A DNA stretch of 64,000 nt from Chitinophagales bacterium (GTDB taxonomy: Bacteria; Bacteroidota; Bacteroidia; Chitinophagales; Chitinophagaceae), in assembly GCA_017303455.1 (NCBI GenBank), contig JAFLBM010000006.1:1-64000 (forward strand), given 5' to 3'. The notes under the pieces were generated by a model that was not told the DNA's origin, did no database searches, and saw only the letters and a program-made list of their open reading frames with translations. A program made the translations under genes and the position numbers. This document shows, one piece after another, positions 24,564 through 33,808 of the stretch. Each line of letters begins with the position of its first letter. Positions within the stretch are counted from its first letter, which is position 1.

Positions 24564-26533
24564 TAATCATGTACCCGTTTTAACCGTAAAGCAGTTACCG
24601 GTGAAACGATGAGTGGAAATTTTTCCACCACCACGTTGCTGGTATCCAGGCCAAATCCTTTCTCTTCGGAAAGACTGATCTCTTTCAGCCAGAAATAAAT
24701 CTTCATCACCAGCCGTTCAAAGAAAGGCAGCTCATTATCCTGGCTCAGGTATTTTTCCATCACCACAAAAGAGAAATCACCAGTCACATTATTCTTCTCC
24801 AGGCTTTCATAACGGCTGCGCACATTCACTTCCTTGTTCGCTACCAGGTCTTCCACCACTTTGCGGAATAATAAATTGATGCGGGGCTGCACCCGGAAAC
24901 CCAAACTGAAATCCACCCGGATGATATCATTGGGGATGATATGACTTACTTTATATTCGGTGGTGTACGGATCATCCACCGTATCCACATGGATCAGCCA
25001 GTAGATATCTGCTCTTTTGGGTTTGCGGTTCAGTATCGAATAGATCACTTTATGTTCGATCTCCTTGGGATTATCAGCACTGGTGAGGTACACCAGGTGC
25101 GTGGCATATTTGGATACTGATTTATCATTGCTCAGTTCCTGTATGCGGGGGATATATTCTTCCAGCCGAACAAACTCCACATAACGATTCTTGATCTTGC
25201 GGGCACGGTACCAGGTGTACATGACAATGAATAATAAACCACCCACAATCAATGTTACATAACCGCCATGCGGAAATTTATCCATGTTTGCATAGAAGAA
25301 ACCAAATTCGATGGTCAGGTAAACGATAAGATAGAGATAGACTAATGCTGATTTGGCCCGGTGCAAAACCAAAAAGTTGGCAAACAGGATGGAAGTGGCG
25401 ATCATGGTAGCCGTAATAGCAAGCCCGTAGGCCGCTTCCATATTGGATGCTTTTTGAAAGTATAATACAATACCAATACAACCGGCAAACAAAAGGAAGT
25501 TTACAGCAGGCACATATAGCTGGCCCCTTGTTTCGGTGGGATAAATGATCTTCATCTTGGGCCATAAATTCAGCCGCATCGCTTCACTGGCCAATGTAAA
25601 GGAGCCGGAGATCAGTGCCTGGCTGGCAATGATGGTGGCAGCAGTGGCAATGCTGATCCCGAAATACATGAACCACCCGGGCATGATACCATAAAAAGGA
25701 TTGAAACCTTTTTCGATCATTTCTGCCGTGATCATATCTCCGTTGTGCAGGTGCAATAACCAGGCACCCTGCCCGAGATAATTCAAGATGAGACAGGTCT
25801 TTACCATGATCCAGGAATAACGGATATTCCATTTGCCGCAGTGACCCAGGTCGGAGTACAAGGCTTCAGCTCCCGTGGTGCAGAGAAAAACACCGCCGAG
25901 TATATAAAAACCATTGGGATAAGTACTCAACAGGTTGAAGGCATAGTAAGGATTGAATGCTTTTAATACAGACAGCTCATTGAACAACTGAATGGTTCCC
26001 AGTGAAGCCAGCATAAGAAACCAGGCCAGCATCACCGGCCCGAAGAAACGGCCGATCAGTGCCGTACCAAATTGCTGTAAGAAAAACAGAACCGTGATAA
26101 TACCAATCACAATATAAATCACCGTCCACTGGCTGATATGTGATAAGGCAGGTACTTGTTTCAACCCTTCAATAGCAGAGGTAACAGAGATCGGCGGGGT
26201 GATCATTCCATCCGCCAGCAGGGCAGCACCACCCGCCATGGCCGGTAATACCAGCCATTTTTTTCTTCTTCTTACCAGGGCAAACAACGAAAAGATCCCT
26301 CCCTCACCCCGGTTATCGGCACGAAGCGTAAGGATCACATACTTGATCGTGGTTTGTAAGGTCAGTGTCCAGATGATGCAGGACAGTACACCAATGATCA
26401 GCTCTTCAGTGATCAGTTTCCCATTGGTGGTGGCATTGAGTACATATAATGGCGAGGTACCAATATCTCCAAAAATGATTCCGAGGGCGATCAGTAATCC
26501 GGCGGGTGTTGCTTTTTTCAGCGAGAGCGACAT
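24563..26533 (-). CDS. kup: KUP-type potassium uptake permease
   Basis: 656 residues: twelve membrane helices in the first 450 residues and a cytoplasmic C-terminal domain, the standard KUP layout. It imports potassium with protons. Seen: GIIFGDIGTSPLYVLNAT at the N-terminus, the DNRGEGGIFSLFALV segment and ADGMITPPISVTSAIEGL. A candidate promoter with a perfect TAnnTTTG box lies at 26558-26565. Its 3' end is joined to the small membrane protein, and a KdpDE-like pair is divergent from it. Confidence 0.95.
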   Translation of the reverse strand: MSLSLKKATPAGLLIALGIIFGDIGTSPLYVLNATTNGKLITEELIIGVLSCIIWTLTLQTTIKYVILTLRADNRGEGGIFSLFALVRRRKKWLVLPAMAGGAALLADGMITPPISVTSAIEGLKQVPALSHISQWTVIYIVIGIITVLFFLQQFGTALIGRFFGPVMLAWFLMLASLGTIQLFNELSVLKAFNPYYAFNLLSTYPNGFYILGGVFLCTTGAEALYSDLGHCGKWNIRYSWIMVKTCLILNYLGQGAWLLHLHNGDMITAEMIEKGFNPFYGIMPGWFMYFGISIATAATIIASQALISGSFTLASEAMRLNLWPKMKIIYPTETRGQLYVPAVNFLLFAGCIGIVLYFQKASNMEAAYGLAITATMIATSILFANFLVLHRAKSALVYLYLIVYLTIEFGFFYANMDKFPHGGYVTLIVGGLLFIVMYTWYRARKIKNRYVEFVRLEEYIPRIQELSNDKSVSKYATHLVYLTSADNPKEIEHKVIYSILNRKPKRADIYWLIHVDTVDDPYTTEYKVSHIIPNDIIRVDFSLGFRVQPRINLLFRKVVEDLVANKEVNVRSRYESLEKNNVTGDFSFVVMEKYLSQDNELPFFERLVMKIYFWLKEISLSEEKGFGLDTSNVVVEKFPLIVSPVTALRLKRVHD

Positions 26534-26557
26534 GTAGTTGATTCAATGTTGAAAGAA

Positions 26558-26565
26558 CAAAACTA
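26558..26565 (-). promoter_or_regulatory. Candidate -7 box for kup
   Basis: TAGTTTTG on the minus strand matches TAnnTTTG, 24 bases before the kup start. No -33 TTTG at the usual distance. Confidence 0.45.
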
Positions 26566-26666
26566 TAAGCCCGTTACCGGCTTTGGAAGAAAACGGCTCT
26601 CCGGCGGCTAAATCTTTATAAAATCTTTATGCGGAAATAAAACGACCGGCTCTAAGCACGGCACTC

Positions 26667-26674
26667 TACTTTTG
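26667..26674 (+). promoter_or_regulatory. Candidate -7 box for the sensor kinase operon
   Basis: TACTTTTG matches TAnnTTTG only 12 bases before the kinase ATG, so the transcript would have a very short leader. The kup and kinase boxes lie about 100 bases apart, back to back. Confidence 0.45.
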
Positions 26675-26686
26675 CAATAATATCGT

Positions 26687-27754
26687 ATGCCAAGACAAGC
26701 TCTGCATAAACTGGATCAGCGAAAGCAATATGCCTACAGTATATTGCTGGTGCTCAGCGTGGCGTTGGTTTGTTATGTACTGACACCTTATGTTGGCTAC
26801 CGGGTAGTGGCCCTTATCTTATTAGTGACAGTTTCAATCATTGCTGTTTCTTTTGAGATATTCCCGGTGCTGCTGGCAGCAGCACTGTCTGCCTTTATCT
26901 GGGACTTCTTTTTTATACCGCCGCATTTTACCATCCATGTGGATTCAACCGAAGATGCGATCCTGCTGATCATGTATTTTATCATTGCGATGGTCAATGC
27001 GGTTCTTACCTATAAGATCCGGCAGGTGGAAAAACTGGCCCGCCTGCGGGAAGAAAAGGCAAAGGCCGTGAAATTGTACAATACATTCCTCAACTCTTTA
27101 TCGCATGAATTAAAAACGCCGATAGCAGCGATCATTGGTGCTACCGATAATTTACTGGCGGATAAAAACCTGGCGGAGGAAACGAAAAGACAATTAGTAG
27201 GTGAAATTGCCAAAGCCTCTTTCCGGCTGAACCAGCAGGTAGAAAATTTGCTGAATATGTCAAGGATTGAATCGGGTTTTTTAAAACCCCGTAAAGACTG
27301 GTGTGATATTGAAGAAACAGTATATGAAGTGGTGCGGCGATTAGAAGAGAATAAACCCCTGCAGAAAATAACGATCAGCATCAAACCGCAACTGCCGTTG
27401 TGCAAACTGGATAAAGCCATGCTGGAAACCGTGCTGTATAATTTACTGATGAATGCAGTGCGGTACACAGAAGCTGAAAATAAAATAGAAGTAATGGCCG
27501 CCTGTCATGCTGACCTGCTGGAACTGGTGGTGGAAGACAACGGTCCCGGTTTCCCGGAAGAAGAACTGCCGTATATATTCCGGAAATTTTATCGTTTAAA
27601 GGATACGAACAAAAGCGGAACAGGTCTCGGTCTTTCCATTGTAAAAGGATTTACCGAAGCTATGGGAGGATCCGTGGAATTAACGGCTGCAACAGGTGCT
27701 GGGGCCAGGTTCACGATCCGCATACCGGTGGAAACATCCGAAATAAAAATGTAG
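26687..27754 (+). CDS. Sensor histidine kinase, KdpD C-terminal type lacking the Usp/KdpD sensor part
   Basis: 355 residues. Four membrane helices of the DUF4118 type (about 18-110, with FIWDFFFIPPHFTIHV) are followed by a dimerisation helix with SHELKTPIAAIIGA (phospho-His), then N box NLLMNAVRYTE, DNGPGFPEEE, the F box YIFRKFYR and GTGLGLSIV. Full KdpD proteins have about 400 further N-terminal residues (KdpD and universal-stress domains); these are missing. Two bases separate it from its response regulator. Divergent from kup, and no kdpFABC is in the window, so Kup is the likely target. Confidence 0.9.
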   Translation: MPRQALHKLDQRKQYAYSILLVLSVALVCYVLTPYVGYRVVALILLVTVSIIAVSFEIFPVLLAAALSAFIWDFFFIPPHFTIHVDSTEDAILLIMYFIIAMVNAVLTYKIRQVEKLARLREEKAKAVKLYNTFLNSLSHELKTPIAAIIGATDNLLADKNLAEETKRQLVGEIAKASFRLNQQVENLLNMSRIESGFLKPRKDWCDIEETVYEVVRRLEENKPLQKITISIKPQLPLCKLDKAMLETVLYNLLMNAVRYTEAENKIEVMAACHADLLELVVEDNGPGFPEEELPYIFRKFYRLKDTNKSGTGLGLSIVKGFTEAMGGSVELTAATGAGARFTIRIPVETSEIKM

Positions 27755-27756
27755 TT

Positions 27757-28446
27757 ATGAACAAAGCAGAGATACTGGTAATAGATGATGAAGTGCAGAT
27801 GCGAAAACTGCTGGAGATCACCTTGCATAGTCACCAGTATGGAGTGACGACTGCTTCCACGGCAAAAGACGGATTGATCATGGCAGCCAATCATCCGCCC
27901 GATTTGATATTGCTGGATCTTGGTTTGCCCGATAAGAGTGGTCATGAAGTACTGAAATTAGTACGGCAGTGGTACACGAACCCGGTGATCATTTTATCCG
28001 TGCAGCAGGATGAGGAAGATATCATCATGGCATTGGATAACGGGGCCAATGATTATTTGCGCAAACCTTTTCGAACGGGTGAGTTGCTGGCCCGTATCCG
28101 TTCGGCATTGCGCAGTGCAGCAGCAGATGATGGTGATCATATCATCAGCAGTCCCGGATTGGAAATTGACCTGACGGCCAGAACGGTGAAGAAAAGTAAT
28201 GAACTGGTAAAACTGACGCTGACCGAATACAGTTTGCTGGCCTTACTGGCCCGGAATGAAGGCAAAGTACTTACACACCAATATTTACTTCGTGCCATCT
28301 GGGGACCGGGGTTTATCAGCCAGTCGCAATACCTGCGGGTATTCATTGCCCAGTTGCGCAAGAAAATAGAAGAAGACCCGAACCGGCCGGAATATATACT
28401 CACCGAATCAGGCGTGGGTTACCGGTTTATTAATAAAGAAAGCTGA
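27757..28446 (+). CDS. OmpR/KdpE-type response regulator
   Basis: 229 residues. Receiver domain: ILVIDDEVQMRKLL with the acidic pair, phospho-Asp in PPDLILLDLGLPDKSG, and NDYLRKPF with the conserved Lys. DNA-binding winged helix (about 130-227): LTLTEYSLLALLARNEGKVL, LRAIWGPGF, QYLRVFIAQLRKKIE and ILTESGVGYRF, which is close to KdpE. Cotranscribed with the kinase. Confidence 0.93.
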   Translation: MNKAEILVIDDEVQMRKLLEITLHSHQYGVTTASTAKDGLIMAANHPPDLILLDLGLPDKSGHEVLKLVRQWYTNPVIILSVQQDEEDIIMALDNGANDYLRKPFRTGELLARIRSALRSAAADDGDHIISSPGLEIDLTARTVKKSNELVKLTLTEYSLLALLARNEGKVLTHQYLLRAIWGPGFISQSQYLRVFIAQLRKKIEEDPNRPEYILTESGVGYRFINKES

Positions 28447-28534
28447 GGAATAAAAAAAGACCGCTTCATTTAAGAAACAGTCTTTACATTATTTATACCG
28501 GACTCCCGTCTACAGACTAACGACTCCGGACTAT

Positions 28535-29578
28535 TTATAAAGTTGCCATATCAATCACGAAACGGTACCGCACATCCCCTTTCAGCATTCTTTCATACGC
28601 TTCATTGATATCACGGATTGCAATTACTTCCACATCACTTACAATATTATGTTCGGCGCAGAAGTCGAGCATCTCCTGGGTTTCAGGAATACCACCAATC
28701 AGGGAGCCGGCAAAACTCTTGCGGCCAAAGATGATATTGAAAGCAGGAATGGTAGCGGGTGTTGGCGGAACTCCCACGCAAACCATGGTACCATTGGTAC
28801 GCAGCAGGCCGAGGTAAAAATTATAATCATGATCAGCCGAAACGGTATCCAGGATAAAATCAAAATAACCGGTCACGGCCCTGGTCTGTGCCGCATCACT
28901 GGTCAATACAAATTTGTGGGCACCCAGGCGTTTTGCATCTTTTTCTTTGGAGGGTGAATGACTCAGCATGGTTACTTCGGCTCCCATGGCAGCAGCTAAT
29001 TTCACACCCATATGGCCTAAACCACCGAGGCCCAGTACGCCTACTCTTGTTCCCTTACCCACTTTCCAGTGGCGCAACGGCGAATATGTGGTGATACCGG
29101 CGCAAAGCAAGGGTGCCACAGCTTGTAAGGGTAATTTATCGGAGATGCGCAATACAAAATCTTCATGTGTTACAATAGATTTACTGTAACCACCATAAGT
29201 GTTGCCACTGCCATCTTTTTCCTGGCCGTTGTAAGTACCCACCATGCCATTGCTGCAATACTGCTCCAGTCCATCTTTACAATTATCACATTCCCGGCAA
29301 CTGTCCACCAGGCAACCCACACCGGCAAGATCACCCACTTTGAATTTTTTGACATGGCTGCCCACAGCGGTTACTTTACCCACGATCTCATGGCCGGGCA
29401 CACAGGGATAAACCGTACCACCCCATTCACCCCGGGCCGTATGCAGGTCACTGTGGCAAACACCACAATATAATATTTGTATTTCCACATCGTGTGGTTT
29501 GGGATCTCTGCGTACAATAGTATAAGGAGCTAACGGCGTTGTTGCACTTTGTGCAGCGTATGATTTTACGGAGGGCAT
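28535..29578 (-). CDS. Zinc-dependent NAD(P)-dependent alcohol dehydrogenase (YahK/cinnamyl type)
   Basis: 347-residue medium-chain dehydrogenase, cytoplasmic, reducing aldehydes with NADPH in studied relatives. Catalytic zinc: YCGVCHSDLHTARGEWGG and CVPGHEIVGKV. Structural zinc: the four cysteines in SCRECDNCKDGLEQYC. Rossmann motif GVLGLGGLGHMGVKLA near residue 180. Single gene with 60-215 bp gaps on both sides. Confidence 0.93.
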   Translation of the reverse strand: MPSVKSYAAQSATTPLAPYTIVRRDPKPHDVEIQILYCGVCHSDLHTARGEWGGTVYPCVPGHEIVGKVTAVGSHVKKFKVGDLAGVGCLVDSCRECDNCKDGLEQYCSNGMVGTYNGQEKDGSGNTYGGYSKSIVTHEDFVLRISDKLPLQAVAPLLCAGITTYSPLRHWKVGKGTRVGVLGLGGLGHMGVKLAAAMGAEVTMLSHSPSKEKDAKRLGAHKFVLTSDAAQTRAVTGYFDFILDTVSADHDYNFYLGLLRTNGTMVCVGVPPTPATIPAFNIIFGRKSFAGSLIGGIPETQEMLDFCAEHNIVSDVEVIAIRDINEAYERMLKGDVRYRFVIDMATL

Positions 29579-29793
29579 AAATGTAGTTTTGTTTTGTTGG
29601 TAATTGTAAATATAAATGAATAAACCCGCAGCAGGAGTTATTAAATTAGCAGCCGTTGAAAAAAGAGTACAACATCTTTTATTCTATCAAGTTCCCTGCC
29701 ATGAATTATCATTGATAACGGCTAAGTACACATTGTAACTTAACAAAGCGGAACAGGTAATGTTGAGAAAAGATCATTTTTAAATACAGTGTT

Positions 29794-30474
29794 ATGAAAA
29801 AGCTTCTCTTTCTGTTCGCAGCATTGCTGTTGGGCGCTGCTGCCGGAGCCCAGGGAAGTGTGGCGAAAAAGGAGATGAGATCCTTGCTCACTTTCCATGC
29901 GGGTCCTTCTTTTCCTGTTGGTGATTTCAGCAGTACGAATTTCGATAATGAACATGCAGGATTTGCCAAAACAGGATTGACCCTTAACCTTAATTATACG
30001 TACCAGTTTCAAAAAATTGCGGGAGTAACGGGTGCTGTTTTTTACAACCGGAACAATACCAAAAAAACAATATTGTTAGCCGTGGAAGAAGGTCCTGATG
30101 TTGTCCTTCATCTTGACCACTGGCAGTTTTATGGTATCAGTGCCGGGCCGATGCTCAGTTTTGAACTGGCACCAGAGCTTTTCACTGATCTGCGGGTGAT
30201 GGGTGGTATTGCCAATGCCAATTCACCGGAGATCACTTATGAGGGGATGGTGATGGCCAAAGAAGACTGGAGTATCGCACCTGTTATACAAGGCGGACTG
30301 AACCTGCGCTACAATGCCGGGAATAGGTTCTTTGTATATACCGGCGTTGATTACCTGTACCTGAAACCAACATTCAACTATGTGTATGCGGATATCACAG
30401 AATTTCCCAGCCAGGAGATTAAGCAAAAGATAAGTTTGCTCAATGTCAGTGCTGGTGTGGGAATCCGGTTCTGA
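29794..30474 (+). CDS. Outer-membrane beta-barrel protein, PorT-like
   Basis: 226 residues with a clear signal peptide (cleavage after AGAQ-GS). The mature chain is an amphipathic strand pattern: LLTFHAGPSFPVGDFSS, WQFYGISAGPMLSFEL, and a C-terminal VSAGVGIRF ending in Phe, which is the barrel assembly signal. Function unknown. Followed by a strong terminator. Confidence 0.8.
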   Translation: MKKLLFLFAALLLGAAAGAQGSVAKKEMRSLLTFHAGPSFPVGDFSSTNFDNEHAGFAKTGLTLNLNYTYQFQKIAGVTGAVFYNRNNTKKTILLAVEEGPDVVLHLDHWQFYGISAGPMLSFELAPELFTDLRVMGGIANANSPEITYEGMVMAKEDWSIAPVIQGGLNLRYNAGNRFFVYTGVDYLYLKPTFNYVYADITEFPSQEIKQKISLLNVSAGVGIRF

Positions 30475-30518
30475 TGCAGAGCAACAGTGCTCATCCGTGG
30501 TTTTCTGCATAACAGTCG

Positions 30519-30548
30519 ACTCCCGGTAAGCAAGTACCGGGAGTTTTT
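30519..30548 (+). terminator. Rho-independent terminator
   Basis: ACTCCCGGT pairs perfectly with ACCGGGAGT around an eight-base loop and is followed by a T run. Confidence 0.9.
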
Positions 30549-30604
30549 ATAGTAATGATTTATGGTTGATATGAGGACAGTCATTGTTTTCGCTATGTCC
30601 TGTA

Positions 30605-31114
30605 ATGCAACTTTGGTCAATGACAGCAGTGCTGATCATACTACTGGTCCTGTTGTGCGGGATATTGTTATTGTTGCTGGCCCCGTTCGTGATTGAAGCG
30701 GATACAAGAGTGCCTTACCTGTTGTTCCGGTGGAGAGGTATCGGCCATGCAAGGCTTTATTTTGAAAAAGAATGGCAATTAGATATACGGGTCTTTTTTT
30801 TCAGGAAGAATATGCAGCTACCTGTTGCAGCGAAAGCAACGATAAAAAAGAAAAAACGGAACCATAAACCCGCTGCCAAAAGATCTTTCAGCAGGATGCT
30901 GCAAAAGATGCGGCGAGTGTTGGGCACATTCCGGGTGGAGCAATGGAAGCTGGCGATTGATACCGGTGATCATGTATTGAATGCACAGTTGTACCCCGTT
31001 AATTTTTTACCCGGTTGCCACGGGCATGTGCAGGTCAATTTTACCGGTGAGAATTATGGGTATATCCGTATCCGCAACCGGCCCTGGCAACTATTGTATG
31101 CGTACCTGCGGTGA
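30605..31114 (+). CDS. DUF2953-like membrane-anchored protein
   Basis: 169 residues. One N-terminal membrane helix (about 6-30, LLVLLCGILLLLLAPFVIE), then a strand-rich part (ADTRVPYLLFRWRGIGHARL, FFFRKNMQLPV), a basic stretch KKKKRNHK and a C-terminal part GHVQVNFTGENYGYIRI. This layout fits DUF2953 (YtfI of Bacillus), and the next gene encodes a GerW/YtfJ protein as in Bacillus. ATG 30605 is chosen because it starts the helix. Function unknown. Confidence 0.6.
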   Translation: MQLWSMTAVLIILLVLLCGILLLLLAPFVIEADTRVPYLLFRWRGIGHARLYFEKEWQLDIRVFFFRKNMQLPVAAKATIKKKKRNHKPAAKRSFSRMLQKMRRVLGTFRVEQWKLAIDTGDHVLNAQLYPVNFLPGCHGHVQVNFTGENYGYIRIRNRPWQLLYAYLR

Positions 31115-31144
31115 ATAATTTTTTAACCTTTAAAAAAATGTACT

Positions 31145-31528
31145 ATGGCATTCAACCTCGAAGCAACAGTAAAAGAACTTACTGACTTCTTTAAAAGCGA
31201 AGCAAAGACAGAGACTGTGGTAGGTACCTCTTTCCAACTGGGACAGTTTACCTGTGTGCCGGTGATCAAGTTTGGTATAGGTCTCGGGTATGGTGGTGGT
31301 GAGGGGAAAGGCGGCCAGCCCAACAAAGCCAGCGGTGAAGGCATTGGTGGTGGTGCAGGTGGTGGCATGGGTGTGGAGCCTATCGGTTTCCTGGTAACTC
31401 ACAACGAAGAGATCTCCTTTATTCCAACCCGCACCAGCAAGGGGCTCAGTGCGGCGTTTGAAAAAGTACCGGACCTGATCGAAAAAATGATGGACCGGAA
31501 AAAGGAGAAAGCAGAAGCATCCTTGTAA
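31145..31528 (+). CDS. GerW/YtfJ family protein
   Basis: 127 residues. The domain is clear: VVGTSFQLGQFTCVPVIKFGIGLGYGGGEGK, a glycine-rich run GIGGGAGGGMGVEPIGFLV and a final helix PDLIEKMMDRK. In Bacillus this protein takes part in spore germination; non-spore-formers carry it too and its role there is not settled. The preceding gene is DUF2953-like, the same pair as YtfI-YtfJ, 30 bases apart. Confidence 0.85.
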   Translation: MAFNLEATVKELTDFFKSEAKTETVVGTSFQLGQFTCVPVIKFGIGLGYGGGEGKGGQPNKASGEGIGGGAGGGMGVEPIGFLVTHNEEISFIPTRTSKGLSAAFEKVPDLIEKMMDRKKEKAEASL

Positions 31529-31549
31529 ACAGGTTTACTGAACAAAGGA

Positions 31550-31580
31550 AGCAGCAGCAGCAGATACTGCTGCTTTTTTA
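31550..31580 (+). terminator. Rho-independent terminator after the GerW gene
   Basis: AGCAGCAG at 31550-31557 pairs with CTGCTGCT at 31567-31574, followed by a run of T. Confidence 0.75.
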
Positions 31581-31695
31581 TTGCTGGTTATTGCCGCAAT
31601 CAGCCCCCGGATTGTCGTTTTACCACCCGCTGCATGTTGCCACTATTTTACATCTTTGTTTGGCCAACGATCATCAACCCACTTAATTAATCATT

Positions 31696-32133
31696 ATGGA
31701 AAAGCTTGTCTTCAGTATCAGCATTACTGCTACTCCCGAAAAAGTATGGAATACATTATGGACCGATGCCACCTATCGTAAATGGACAGCAGCCTTTACT
31801 GAAGGTTCACATGCGGTGACCGACTGGAAAGAAGGAAGTAAAGTATTGTTTCTTGATGGCCAGGGAATGGGAATGGTGAGCCGTATTGCGGTGAACCGGC
31901 CGAATGAATATATGTCTATCGAACATTTGGGAGAAGTAAAGGATGGCGTGGAAGATACCACGAGTGACCGGGTGAAAGCATGGGCCGGGGCTCATGAGAA
32001 TTATACACTGAAAAAGATCAACGACCAGACAGAACTGACCATTGATATGGATATCACGAAGGAGTTCAAAGAGATGTTTGAACAGATATGGCCGAAGGCC
32101 CTGGCCAATGTAAAAACACTGTCGGAAAACTGA
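31696..32133 (+). CDS. SRPBCC/AHSA1-like protein
   Basis: 145 residues, soluble, one START-like domain: FSISITATPEKVWNTLWTDA, YRKWTAAFTEGSHAV, SRIAVNRPNEYMSIEHLG and a C-terminal helix EQIWPKALANVKTLSE. Probably a small-ligand-binding protein; function unknown. Confidence 0.85.
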   Translation: MEKLVFSISITATPEKVWNTLWTDATYRKWTAAFTEGSHAVTDWKEGSKVLFLDGQGMGMVSRIAVNRPNEYMSIEHLGEVKDGVEDTTSDRVKAWAGAHENYTLKKINDQTELTIDMDITKEFKEMFEQIWPKALANVKTLSEN

Positions 32134-32233
32134 ACGGGCAGAAAGCAAACAATTAATTAACCCCCTATGACTGAATACCCGGCCATAGAGGGTTCGTTAA
32201 TCATTAATTCCTGCTTTTCCTGTTTAAATAATT

Positions 32234-32629
32234 TTACGACACATTCCTGGCATTGGCCACAAGCAGTGTATCGGTATATTGTTTGAAATGAATAATCTTA
32301 CTATTGCGGAATTGGTAACGATGTATAAAATCCGCCTTCATTGCTTTGCCGGTCTTGTTATAAGTTCCTTCATAATGACCCATAACAAATACAAAATCTC
32401 CATCGCCTGCCATTGCTGAGACAACCGTTTTCCAGCCGGACCATTCATTTTTCAAACTGCTGAAGACCTTACTGATGATCTGTTCAGTTCCTTTATAGGT
32501 GCCCCCGCCGGGAAAACCGGTCATTTGTTCCCATACTATATCGGTATCAAATAGTTCATTGATTGATTTGTAATCGGCAACTGCAAAGAATTTGTACAGT
32601 TTCCGGGTGAGTTCGATATTCAGGTTCAT
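32234..32629 (-). CDS. Nuclear transport factor 2 (SnoaL-like) family protein
   Basis: 131 residues with the cone-like alpha+beta fold pattern: a first helix NIELTRKLYKFFAVADYKSI, FDTDIVWEQMTGFPGGGTYKG and HYEGTYNKTGKAMKADFIHRYQF near the end. Members are enzymes or binding proteins for small molecules; this one is unassigned. Last gene of the doxX transcript (58-bp gap). Confidence 0.85.
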   Translation of the reverse strand: MNLNIELTRKLYKFFAVADYKSINELFDTDIVWEQMTGFPGGGTYKGTEQIISKVFSSLKNEWSGWKTVVSAMAGDGDFVFVMGHYEGTYNKTGKAMKADFIHRYQFRNSKIIHFKQYTDTLLVANARNVS

Positions 32630-32687
32630 ATAAAATCTGTTTATATTAAAATGATGCGTGTTACCTTATTGATCACCATTCAGCAGC

Positions 32688-33266
32688 TTAGTCATCCCTT
32701 CCGGTAAGATGAGCAGAAAGCATAAAAGAGTTGATGATGGTTTCAACACGGCCAGCATGATGTCTTACTTTTTCAGTCATAGTTGCGGGATTATCATCTT
32801 TGCCGGGCCCCATATCATAACTGTACACCGGTGAGAGGTATTGCATACCGCAGTATTGCGCAAATAATTCCAGCGGCAGTAAAAATGTTTCTACCGGGTG
32901 CTGGTGCTGCCCTTCTGCACTATAGGCTTTCCGGCTGCCACCAAGGGTAACCGAAAGCAGTAATTTTTTTCCTTTCAGGTAATTACCACCTTCTCCATAA
33001 GCAAAACCAAAGGAAAACACTTTTTCTATCCATGCTTTCATATGCGAAGGAGGACCGTACCAATGAAAGGGAAACTGGAAAATAACCAGGTCTGCATCCA
33101 GTAATTTTTTTTGTTCCGTATCCACGTCAATAATGCCCTCCGGGTTATTAGTCATAATATCACTAATGATCACACCCGGAATGGTAATTAAATGCTCCAG
33201 TATAAGGCGGTTTGATATTGACTGACTGAGACGGGGATGACCCGATATGATCAATGTGTTTTTCAT
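32688..33266 (-). CDS. NAD(P)H-dependent oxidoreductase, flavodoxin-like (KefF/MdaB type)
   Basis: 192 residues, cytoplasmic FMN/FAD quinone-reductase fold. Motifs TLIISGHPRLSQSISNRL (phosphate loop), LDADLVIFQFPFHWYGPPS and MKAWIEKVFSFGFAYGEGG are typical, with LLSVTLGGSRKAY after. The ATG at 33264-33266 overlaps the doxX stop (ATGA), so translation is coupled. Such enzymes detoxify quinones or reactive electrophiles. Confidence 0.9.
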   Translation of the reverse strand: MKNTLIISGHPRLSQSISNRLILEHLITIPGVIISDIMTNNPEGIIDVDTEQKKLLDADLVIFQFPFHWYGPPSHMKAWIEKVFSFGFAYGEGGNYLKGKKLLLSVTLGGSRKAYSAEGQHQHPVETFLLPLELFAQYCGMQYLSPVYSYDMGPGKDDNPATMTEKVRHHAGRVETIINSFMLSAHLTGRDD

Positions 33267-33757
33267 ACCGGGAGATTTGCCAGGTGAGGAGAAAGATCTT
33301 TCTGCATCCATTTTTTGCTGAGCCACGCATCAAATGAGTAAACACCTGCACCATTAATTACCAGTGAAAGACACAGACCAATAACGAGCAGGTGAAATTC
33401 GAAACCCTCACCGGCTTCAGTACCCGTCCAGTTCATAAAAAAACCGTGCTGCCAATGAGTAGTAACGATCATCCCCAAAAAAAGAAAGATCATTGCTGTG
33501 GATACGAGCCGGGTGAGGATACCCAGTAAGATCAGCAGGCTGCCGGCAAACTGCAGCAGGATGACCAGGAAGCCGATCATCACCGGCAGACCTTCTGTTT
33601 GTGTGAAATAATCCATCGCAGCAGAATATCCCATTCCTCCAAACCATCCGAGTAACAACTGGCATCCGTGCGGCAGGATGACCAAAGCTGCTGTTACCCG
33701 GAGTATTAAACCGGAAACATGATTCCGGGTGTTAAAAATTACTGATAACTGTTTCAT
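33263..33757 (-). CDS. DoxX family membrane protein
   Basis: 164 residues with four membrane helices; LILRVTAALVILPHGCQLLLG and FLVILLQFAGSLLILLGILT, then TRLVSTAMIFLFLGMI, fit DoxX. Members are linked to respiratory or thiol redox stress, but the biochemical role is unsettled. The ATG at 33757 fits the family start. First gene of doxX, oxidoreductase, NTF2-like; its promoter region carries the dyads at 33809-33871. Confidence 0.88.
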   Translation of the reverse strand: MKQLSVIFNTRNHVSGLILRVTAALVILPHGCQLLLGWFGGMGYSAAMDYFTQTEGLPVMIGFLVILLQFAGSLLILLGILTRLVSTAMIFLFLGMIVTTHWQHGFFMNWTGTEAGEGFEFHLLVIGLCLSLVINGAGVYSFDAWLSKKWMQKDLSPHLANLPV

Positions 33758-33808
33758 GATTTTTAAGTTTTTGATTAAGGGACAAAAATGAACGGAGAGC
33801 AGAAGTGG

